Origin: Dillenia suffruticosa
Lineage: Eukaryota; Streptophyta; Magnoliopsida; Dilleniales; Dilleniaceae
DNA: 64,000 bases
Direction: 5' to 3'
NCBI GenBank assembly: GCA_033439265.1
Contig: JAVTVX010000010.1
Span: forward strand, 15,903,490-15,967,489
Position 1 is the stretch's first letter, and every line of letters starts with the position of its first letter. The position numbers and the translations under genes were made by a program. Below the pieces are notes generated by a model. That model was given only the letters and a program-made list of their open reading frames with translations. It was not told where the DNA came from and ran no database searches. Positions 55,947 to 64,000 of the stretch are shown in pieces.

Positions 55947-58266
55947 TGTGGGAGAGGGGACAATTAGCGCAATCCATCTGGCGACAACAATAGGTTTTCG
56001 CAAAAACACCTTTGTTACATGCCCTTGTAGTTTGCTTAACAAGTATAAATAGATATCATGCTCCTAAAAATATCATTTATTTCAATTGATCAATTTGGAA
56101 AATTTCTTTATACCCTTGAGTATATATTCAAAATCTTTTAGTTATCTCTTTACAAACTTTTTTCCCCCCTTCTTTCTTTTAGCTAACATTTCGGAAGGTA
56201 CCCCCAAAAATCTGCACCTACTATAAAAAGTTGCGCTTCACAAGTTTTCAATGTTTCAACCTTTCCCTAAACGAGAAGTGCACTCAATTATTGGAATGGC
56301 TTTTCTTACATAAGAAAGCAAATTTGCCATGCAGTTGCTTTAACCTTGGGTTAATAATTCCTCTTTTGTAAATTAATATAGGAACCTGTTCTTATAGGCA
56401 CTCGAGTATTAAAAAATTTTTATTGAAATTTAATATTTGAACTTTTATATGTATATATATTTTTGTGGTTTCCGTGATCATTATATAACCCAAAAAAATA
56501 ATATAGGAACCTCATCTTTTGTTGCACAAGTAATTAAATAGAACCCCACCCAAAGTTCTATTTCATGTCAAAATAACTTAGTCGATATGTTATTGGCAGC
56601 ATTAATGGAAGGGCCCACTTGGTTGATAAGGGCATGCGAATAGGTATTGAACATGTAAGAAAATTTAAAAATATGGGTTTAAAATATTGTGACCAAAAAC
56701 AAAGAAGTTTCCCTTGATTTGCCAAGAAAACTTCGGTTTTGGCCGGCAAAAGCAGTCAAACGAAACAAGGATAACCCAAAAGAAAATTTAAGATATTCTT
56801 TTTATACTCTCAACCATAAAAAGAAGATACCCTTTTTCCTTTTTCATTTGCTTTAGTAATGTTCCCATACTTTTAAATAAAGAAGGGAAATTTTGAAAAG
56901 GACAAGAACATGGTGGTTGGAATGTAAAGAAAACAAAACAAAGTGGCCCAAAACGACGTTGTTTGCTTTATCTGGCGACATGGGTATTTAGAAAAGGGTA
57001 AAGGGCAGAACCGTTAGAAGAAAAAAGCGCTTGTTTGTGCGCCTTTTGATTGTGTACAAGTACAGGTTGTTTTAGGGTACATCATTTAGACCACGCTTGC
57101 TCTCAAGTCTGAGGAACAATGAATGGTTGGGTATAGGGCCCTCCCTTTTTCGAATTATTTAAGCCAACAACCAGTTTTAGTGTGGTCCCCTTTCTCACTA
57201 ATTTGTCCTTTATTATCTCTCGTTGGTATTGCTGATTTTGAGACTTGAACATTGAAACCCTCCCCCAATATCACACTTCAAGACACCAGTGTTGATAAAA
57301 CTTATCCCTAATCAACCAATCCCAATCACTATTGAACTGTAAACAAAATAAATCCTAGTCATTTAAATATTATCAATGAGAGTATTTAGTACTCAGAATG
57401 ATAGAATAACCTCTGAAAAAAAGGTGTTCAAAGACTATGAGAGTCTATCCTCATCCATGGGCATCAGCCTCATAGTGGATCATTATAAAAAGTGCTAAAA
57501 GAATACCCTGCCAAACTATGCTTCGTCCAGTGATATACCATGTCTTTTGCCAAAGACCCAAGAAAGGAGTATATACTACTTTAAAAAAAAAAATTAAAAC
57601 AAAAATAAAAAATCTACTTGCCTATTATTTTGATCTAAATTTTGAATCCCACCCATAATCCAATGATTAAAAAGGCACCCAATTTTCATCAAAACTAAAG
57701 CCAAATCTAATAAAAGACTTCAAAAAAGTTAAAACAAAATAAAAGGGAATTACCTCAATGGGACTAAGTTTTCTGTTAGCAAACATTTCAGCAGTTTCAG
57801 GAACACCCCCATCAGACTTCCCCATCTTGCTACAAACCTTGGAATCTCTAATACAGGAGCTAATCTTAGACCAATAGCTATCATCTGCTACGCGCTCCTC
57901 CAGCCAACCCGAGTAGTCCTCCAAATAGTAGTCCAAGTAAACCTTATTCATCAAGGCCCGACCCGATCCTTTGGAGGTGACAGCATAGGCAAATATGATG
58001 AACCCGATTAAGGCCCCGATTATGAAGAACATAACGAACAGGTAAAGCCACATGAGTAAAGTGTTACGGTAGCAAGCGCCGGCAAAACCAGCTAGTGACA
58101 CGATCATGATGGAGACTCCGATTACGATCAACGGCCACTGTAAAAACTTTATGCAGTCCGTATTGTTCGCCCTGCTGCTCAGCCATATCCCACCTCCTAT
58201 TATTGGGATCGAGAGTAGGAAAGCTAGGAAATTTAGTAGTCCGATCAAGTGGTTGCTAGTCCTCAT
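55375..58266 (-). CDS. TET3: tetraspanin, TET3-like
   Basis: Two exons, 57754-58266 and 55375-55719, join in phase (171 + 114 residues) to 285 aa, the length of Arabidopsis TET3. Tetraspanins are four-pass plasma-membrane organisers; TET3 is also known from plasmodesmata and extracellular vesicles. Transmembrane segments lie at about 8-30 (IGLLNFLAFLLSIPIIGGG), 44-66 (LIVIGVSIMIVSLAGFAGA), 72-96 (LYLFVMFFIIGALIGFIIFA) and 236-258 (INIVVLIILVIVYVIGWAA). The large extracellular loop, 97-235, carries the plant signature GCCKPP (173-178) and further cysteines (CYSCDSCKAG). The N-terminus MRTSNHLIGL and the tail DNDEPYGETRMTK fit TET3/TET4 closely. The 2-kb intron lies directly before SGCCKPP, as usual in plant tetraspanins. 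It contains a (GA)n tract at 55903-55943. TET3 and TET4 are hard to separate without a tree. Confidence 0.95.
55903..55943. repeat. (GA)n microsatellite
   Basis: About 40 bases of GA dinucleotides in the tetraspanin intron, among the longest such tracts here. Others lie at about 895-914, 20262-20281, 25993-26017, 29464-29500 (GA) and 24616-24634, 26668-26699, 45205-45232, 50511-50530 (CT). Several lie in probable 5' leaders. Confidence 0.9.
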
Positions 58267-59180
58267 TTCTCTCTCTCTTTCTCTGTTTCTCTATACTTCT
58301 TGAGTTGAGGGCTGTAGAGAGATGGAGTTTTTGTGCGTGGGTCTCGTGCTGGGTGAATGGAATGACAGAAATGTCCCTGCTAGGACTCGTTTTGAATGTT
58401 TAGGAAGAAGGGTATGATGTGATCTGAATCTGCATGTATGATTTTTCTTTTTCTTTTTTTTCTTTTCTTCAAAATAAGGGATTATTATGGGGTTATCAGT
58501 ACGTATGACGTTTTTATTTTATAGGGTTTTGTGTGTGTGACCCTGAGTTTCTTGACTTGCGGTTGACGTTAGGTTTAGTGAAGCTAGTAAGAGGACAACC
58601 TCCCACTACCTCTCTACACTCCCCAGCTGTCTCACGTGAGATTGCGACATTTCCTGTTATTTTTTATTAATGTTTAGGACGATGAGGTCATGTCCAACTT
58701 GGTGGGTTTTCTTAATTTAGCAGGACGGTAAGGGCCTAAACGTTTTGGACTCTCTTCCTAATTTAACAAAATGGGTCCATGGCCCGTTTCAGGATAAAAG
58801 GCAATCGGAATTATTTGGATTATTTTTTATGGTACTGGACCGATAGATATATTTTTTTTTTTTTTGGTACATTCCGATAGATATATGAAATTATATTACT
58901 CTCCTCCAAACTATTGTCTCGTTTATTGTAAAAAAAAATTCTTATAATATGATTTTTTTTTTATTTTTAAAATTTGAATATGAGTTTTGATTATCTACTA
59001 ACGCTCAACTATCCCTTTGGTGGAATTATTTGGATTATATGATTACCTGGAGTCTCTATCAATCATGATACGGTTTCGTGAATAATATAATGAACTTATT
59101 AATGTGAAATTATGGTCCGTACTAAGTAGTTTGAGGGTGTCTGATTGTGCAAATGCCAGATGATAATCATAATAACTCGT
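58267..59180. other. tetraspanin promoter and intergenic
   Basis: Pyrimidine-rich on the minus strand next to the start codon, in keeping with a 5' leader. A minus-strand SINE-like relic may lie at 58965-59025 (words TTTGAATATGAGTTTTGATT and ACTAACGCTCAACTATCC). No other feature was seen. Confidence 0.4.
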
Positions 59181-59197
59181 ATGATTATAGAAAGTAA

Positions 59198-59393
59198 TCG
59201 ACGTCTGATAGCTCAGTTGGTTCAGGGATTGACACCCCTTAATAATAATCGGGAGTTTAATCCTCTATGGAAACGAAAAAATCAATGTTGGGAGACCTTC
59301 TTCCTCAATTAGATCCTGCAAGTGATCGATACAGATTAGTCAGAGTGAAGTTTTAGATATTGAGTTGTTGTCTAACCATAATACAAAAAAAAA
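59198..59393 (+). mobile_element. tRNA-derived SINE, 196 bp, with 17-bp target-site duplication
   Basis: The head reads GTCTGATAGCTCAGTTGG, an excellent polymerase III A box (59209-59220), followed about 32 bases on by GGGAGTTTAATCC, a B box (59251-59263). The body ends in an A-run. The element is flanked by perfect 17-base repeats, ATGATTATAGAAAGTAA, at 59181-59197 and 59394-59410. The perfect duplication suggests a recent insertion. Confidence 0.92.
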
Positions 59394-59410
59394 ATGATTA
59401 TAGAAAGTAA

Positions 59411-60513
59411 AGGAAAGCCCAGGTTGGAACAGGGGTAAAATTATTTATTAAGAGTGGTAAAGATGTATTTTTGGGGGACTTCGTGCTGTAATGCGAAGCA
59501 ACGCGTTGCGGAAGTTGTGAATATTTCTTCCTCATGCTGGAAATCTCGACGCAGCTTGCTAATGATGCGCAGAATCTCAGTGCCTCTTGTCTTTCTTCTG
59601 GTTAGTAATGGTGCCGTTGGCCAATATGTCGTCCTCTGTCCCACTGTCACTGGTCACCGCCCTAAGATATATCCCCAAACAACACCCCTCCATAATTATC
59701 TCTTCTCTTTATTTATTTATTTATTTTCCTAAGGGGTTACTATAAAATCTTATATTTAAATCACAATATTTTTTTAATTTATTAATTTTTCCCCATAGAT
59801 AATTTCTGCTTTCCATTTCCTTTGCCCTCAGGTGCTCCGCTCTTCTTCTTCCTCCTTAATCATTTTTCTCCGACCGTGATCTGCCCGAGTTGTTAAAACA
59901 GAGATGGATAAAATAAAGTTATTATTTTAATTAAATCCCACATTTATTAAACTAAAATTTTAGGTTTAATTTATAAGAACGTGAAATCTAGTTTATACTG
60001 ACATTTATTAAACTTAAGAAAACCTCGTTTTCATAAATACGTCATACTCTGATATAGAGAGAGAGCAGTGTAGCCGAATGGGTCCATCAGCTGTTGAATT
60101 GATTAAATGAAGCGAAGGTGAATCAAGGCTTCTGTCCAAGCCAAAGGGTCTGTGACAACTGACACTGCAATACATCTTGGGCAGACAACGCGACTTTTTT
60201 CCTTTTTTTTTTTTTCCCAAAATATTTTTCGAAAAAAAAGAGACTCAAATCGATAGAGACAAGTCGAACGAAATCACTTGTAGCATTGGATCTTTTTTTA
60301 TCTTGAATTTGAAAATTTAAAGTCATTTTTATTGCATTTTACAAGTATTTTAATTTGAATCTGTCAAGTAAACGTTAAGCCCAACTTGTTTTAAGATAAT
60401 CACATAATGATTTCGATAGCGGAAACAAAAAAAAAATCACATAATAGTCTATATGAGTTTTATCTTACAGATTAAATGAGTAAAAGTAAATAAATCAAAT
60501 TATACATAATAAT
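59411..60513. other. intergenic
   Basis: A GC-richer segment at about 59475-59670 is open in both directions and looks unlike its surroundings, but I recognise no protein in it. The rest is AT-rich, with poly-T near 60204. Confidence 0.35.
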
Positions 60514-60971
60514 TAGGGGTGTTATGACACTCGGGTCGAGCTCGGGTATCATAATACCCGAGCTCGAGCTCGATGTACTTTAGGTGAGCTCGAGCTCGAG
60601 CTCGAGCTCGTCGAGTTTGTATTTTTCGAGCTCGAGCTCGAGCTCGAAGTGTCGTCGGGTGTCATCGAGTAGTGTCGTCGGGTAGTGTAATTGGGTGGTA
60701 TACATAATATATTTAAAAAATATATCTAAAAATATAATTTTATATATAATTTTTTTAAAAAAATATATATATAATTATATATATAATTTATTTTAAAAAA
60801 AATTAAAATATTTTGGATAGCTCGTCGAGCCTTCGAGCTCGACACAGCTGGGCTCGAGCTCGAGCTCGATACCCAGCTACCCGAGCCCGAGCTCGGCTCG
60901 AGCTCGGTTTGACCGAGCCCGGGTAGTGTCACGGGTACCCGTGACACTACCCGGTGTCATTAACACCCCTA
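60514..60971. mobile_element. hAT-like MITE, 458 bp, with palindromic subterminal regions
   Basis: Terminal inverted repeats: the left begins TAGGGGTGTTATGACAC, and the right, read inward, TAGGGGTGTTAATGACAC. The flanking 8-base repeats ATAATAAT (60506-60513 and 60972-60979) are perfect, as for hAT elements. The interior is packed with GAGCTC and CTCGAG words around an AT-rich centre. A hairpin at 60540-60563 (GCTCGGGTAT/ATACCCGAGC) and a 36-bp perfect palindrome at 60919-60954 sit near the two ends. No coding sequence was seen. Confidence 0.85.
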
Positions 60972-62639
60972 ATAATAATCAAAATAAATAAAACCTGATA
61001 AGAGAATAAACAAGAAATTGATACTTTTTAAGACATGCTTGAATTTGTCATCTGCATAAACAAAATATCATAATTTTTTTTATCAGATAAGAATAATAAA
61101 AATAACAAAAATACACGCATTTATGAAATATCAAATATTAGATCTCGATATCAAAAAATATATTTAAATAAGAATTTTTTTTATTACTTAATGTCAAAGA
61201 TACCAAAATATCATTTGACATATGCTTGATAAGTAATTTAGACACTAACATAAACCACTTCTCTTCCCCCAGCTTGTATTTAGGGTTTGGTCCTGTAACC
61301 AACGGTCAGTTAGCTTAGTAGAATATGACGTTAGATCTCTTAATCAAATTCCCGAATTCGACTCGTAATTTGGATATAAAGCAAACCACGTTGGGGGGTA
61401 GCCCTTTTATATGGGTCACTGTAAGTATTGAATCGAATTAGTTAGAGTATAATTCCGAATATCGGTTGGTATAGTATAAAAAAAGTTTAACTTCGAATAT
61501 CAGCTCTTATTAATTTAATATCTGATACGTGGATTATTGGCTCACATATATTAAATTAATTTTTTACGGGGGAAGGTTTATAAAAGTAGCTTGCTACTTG
61601 GGCCTTCATATATTGCCCTTGTGTTGCACTATTACATGGGCCTGACGCACCATCAAAAAAGAAAATAGTACAAAAAAAGGCTTGGCCCTCTAAATGGAAA
61701 TAAAATGAAAAGACGGGCCCAAACTTTAGAACAAATATCGCTTTAATGGGCTAGGCCTGGAATGACCCAATGAGAATATCGGACTTTAATTAGAATATGA
61801 CCCTCTCATATCTAGCCGTTACAAGTCTCCCTCTCTCCAATTCGGACCGCATATTGAAACCCTTCAGAAAAATGGAAAGTCCTGGGGCTTTGGCTCATAT
61901 AACCCTAGAAACAAAGCATAATAAAAAAAGCAAATCTTTCATTTTTCTGCCCCCACATACTTGCCGATGATTGCGACATTGTCTGTCTCCGACCTGATGA
62001 CTTGGTTGTGACGCTGCCTCTTTCAAGATCCACCAAGTAAGACCATTTTCCCTGCAATATTCTGTGATTTCTTCATAATCTTATCCACTTCAGTCTTACT
62101 TGCGCTGTGCCTGCCATTCTTTCACGCCTATTGCTGTGGATTCTTTGTTCTTTGTTTATGGGCCGATCCTTATGCTTTGAAACGTTCCCTGTTGCCCAAG
62201 GACCTAATAAGAGCATATTTAGGAGACCTAATTTATTTATTTTTTATTTAAAATAAAAAAATTAGTAAAACATATTACTATTTTCTAAAAGGGTAGAAGA
62301 GGAACACCAATTAATTAATTTTTAAAAGTATGATAATTGCTCTATTTGCTATAAAATATTTTTTAAGATTTATTGCCACAGTTTACCAAATTTTGGAAAA
62401 GTGAAAATATTTTTCAATTATAAGAATAAAAATATATTATCTTTCTCGGTATATAAAACAAACACAATATAGTAGTGCAGTGCTGATGCCCGCCCCCCGC
62501 CCCCCCAAAAAACGCCAATCACGATGCCACGTTGGAAAAGGAAACGAAGCATCATGCGGAAGCGGACGTCAAAACCGGATTTTAAAAAGAATTAAATATG
62601 GGACATCAACTTCCAATCCTTTTTGTCCCTCTCTCTTGC
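60972..62639. other. intergenic, with a SINE-like relic
   Basis: Positions 61300-61400 resemble a tRNA-derived SINE (GTTAGCTTAGTAGAA as A box, CCGAATTCGACTCG as B box); no target-site duplication was found. An AAACCCTA-like telo-box word occurs near 61902 (ATAACCCTAGAAAC). Positions 61965-62035 contain TGATGA-type words and a small inverted repeat, ACTTGGT/ACCAAGT, but no convincing RNA gene. Confidence 0.4.
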
Positions 62640-62759
62640 CGTTTTGTTGATATTCACTTGTGTCGCTTAGGAAGAGGAAGAGGAAGAAGAAGAAGAAGAA
62701 GAAGCAGAGCCTTCAACAGAAATCCTCGCATTCCTCTCTCTCTCTTCAGATCTTCAAGG
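62640..62759 (+). other. putative untranslated first exon of a plus-strand gene running off the window
   Basis: A GAA-rich then CT-rich leader ((GAA)n near 62662-62704, CTCTCTCTCTTCAG) ends at a strong donor, TTCAAGG|GTAAGAAT (donor GT at 62760-62761). This is the usual look of a plant 5'-UTR exon followed by a leader intron. No start codon or protein is visible before 64000, so the gene cannot be named. Confidence 0.45.
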
Positions 62760-62761
62760 GT

Positions 62762-64000
62762 AAGAATATGAATAAACACACGAACACACCAATTTCTTCC
62801 TCAGTGTGTTTCTATTTTAATGTCTAGTTCATTTTTCTCTCTCTAGAACTAATAATTTCTCTTTTCAAGTTCCTCTGAATGCCTGATTTGCTAAAAGTTG
62901 TCCTAAAACTACAATGCAGGTTTATTTTGAGTCCTAGACCTCATAGATCGTAGCCTTTTCAGCTTTCTTTGCTTTTTTCCTTTTTCATTTTCAGCTCTCT
63001 AAAAAAGAATTTGAGTCCTAGACAATTCATAAATTGTTAGCTACATTGTTTTTATTTATGTTAATTTTGATTTTAGATCTGTGGCCTGAACATCGTACAT
63101 TTTATAAATGATTTTGGTTTTGAGTTCTCTGTTTGGTGTGTTAACGTTAACACTAACACCAGTGAGCAACGTGCTTATCTGCTCTTCTAGGATTCTGGAT
63201 AACATAGCATTCCTGTGTTTCTTCTTCTTGTTCACTTTTTCTGATTATTTTATTGTTTTCTGATTTATTTTTCAACTGCAACGCGTGGATCCGACGTACG
63301 AGAAGCTTTTGATCCTTTTCTCTCTGTTTCTGTTCAGATTTTTTCTTTATAATATAAAAATAACGTACAAATTTCAAAGGCCATACATCATATTCTACTA
63401 TTTTCGTGCCCTAAAGTCACGGCACTGGTGGTGGGTGTGGACTTACAAAATGCCCTCATCATGTGGGAACCAAAATTATACTTTTTTGACCCAACTTGTC
63501 TGTTTTCTGGTGCCTCACCAACTCTGTTTCAAGATATTAATCAATTTAAATGTAGTGCAGCGTGAATGAAGTGAACCCCAGTTAGTAACTCTCGTGATCT
63601 CAGTAATAATGTACGTGGATTGAATTGGGAAATGTTTGCACATGCATAGTAATACGTATAGAACATGGGAAAATTATAAAAGATTTATTATAATTATTGT
63701 AATTTGTTAGGTTTTGTATTCTATCATATAATGGCTTTTGATTGAATGGGAAATGTCAACGAAGCACAGATGCAGTTATAGGTATAGGACACTGACACTA
63801 CCACAGGCACAACATGGATACAGTAACACTGGAAAATTATAAAAAAGTTTTGTAACTATCCAAGTTACAAGGTTTTGCATTTTGTTAGTAAAGTGTGAGT
63901 GCAGCCTGAGGGAAAATAAGTACTGAACTGCGGGAAGTATTTATTCTGGGTGAAAAAAATTTAAGACAGACCCAGAATTTGAGGGTACTGATTAGAAGGG
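62762..64000 (+). other. probable leader intron or intergenic
   Basis: T-rich DNA with no recognisable coding exon. It is probably the first intron of the gene that begins near 62640. The acceptor is not visible inside the window. Confidence 0.35.

Noticed and set aside
61965-62040. possible C/D-box snoRNA
   Set aside because: TGATGA words and an ACTTGGT/ACCAAGT pair occur, but no properly spaced CTGA D box with a closing terminal stem was found.
1-64000. CRISPR array, bacterial operon, phage or virus
   Set aside because: The genes have spliceosomal introns and plant-type products; no regularly spaced repeats, ribosome-binding-site-led gene clusters or viral replication genes were seen.

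Overview
This is nuclear DNA from a land plant, almost certainly a eudicot. The genes are split by GT-AG introns, intergenic DNA is long and AT-rich, (GA)n/(CT)n runs are common, and short non-autonomous transposons are scattered throughout. Recognisable products are plant-type: a LOB-domain factor, a TET3-like tetraspanin, plastid carbamoyl-phosphate synthase, a chloroplast-type ribosomal protein S1 relic, and an RBR ubiquitin ligase carrying the plant RNase H-like domain. The species cannot be named from the sequence alone.

Layout from left to right. 1-1.6 kb: the 5' end of an unidentified minus-strand gene whose first exon has been duplicated. 3.6-8.4 kb: a dead alpha/beta-hydrolase gene (minus, six exons, splice sites kept, at least seven coding lesions). 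Its first intron holds an inverted duplication of the first exon of an RNase T2 gene. 10.1-14.9 kb: an intact RBR E3 ligase (minus, 3 exons, 564 aa). 16.2-20.0 kb: a decayed RPS1 copy without a transit peptide (minus). 20-24.8 kb: intergenic with SINE relics. 24.8-26.0 kb: an LBD1/LBD11-type LOB-domain gene (minus, 189 aa). 26-33.9 kb: repeats, including a hAT-like MITE with target-site duplication. 33.9-38.4 kb: CARB, the plastid carbamoyl-phosphate synthase large subunit (minus, 3 exons, 1178 aa, one GC-AG intron). 38.4-45.4 kb: AT-rich intergenic DNA with MITE-like elements. 45.4-49.4 kb: a class I phosphatidylinositol transfer protein (plus, 10 exons, 282 aa, one 8-nt micro-exon). 51.3-55.0 kb: two tandem SEN2-type tRNA-splicing endonuclease pseudogenes, with a SINE between them. 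55.4-58.3 kb: a TET3-like tetraspanin (minus, 2 exons, 285 aa). 58.3-64 kb: a tRNA-derived SINE with a 17-bp TSD, a hAT-like element holding a 36-bp perfect palindrome, and the untranslated first exon of a plus-strand gene that runs off the window.

The intact genes are unrelated housekeeping or developmental genes, as expected for plant chromosomal DNA; there is no operon-like cluster. Three of the eight recognisable gene loci are pseudogenes. The most unusual structure is the RNase T2 inverted duplication (arms about 520-555 bp, loop about 48 bp). Each arm carries its own upstream sequence, so a read-through transcript from either side would fold into a long hairpin. This is the architecture of an inverted-duplication small-RNA locus, although its transcription is unproven.
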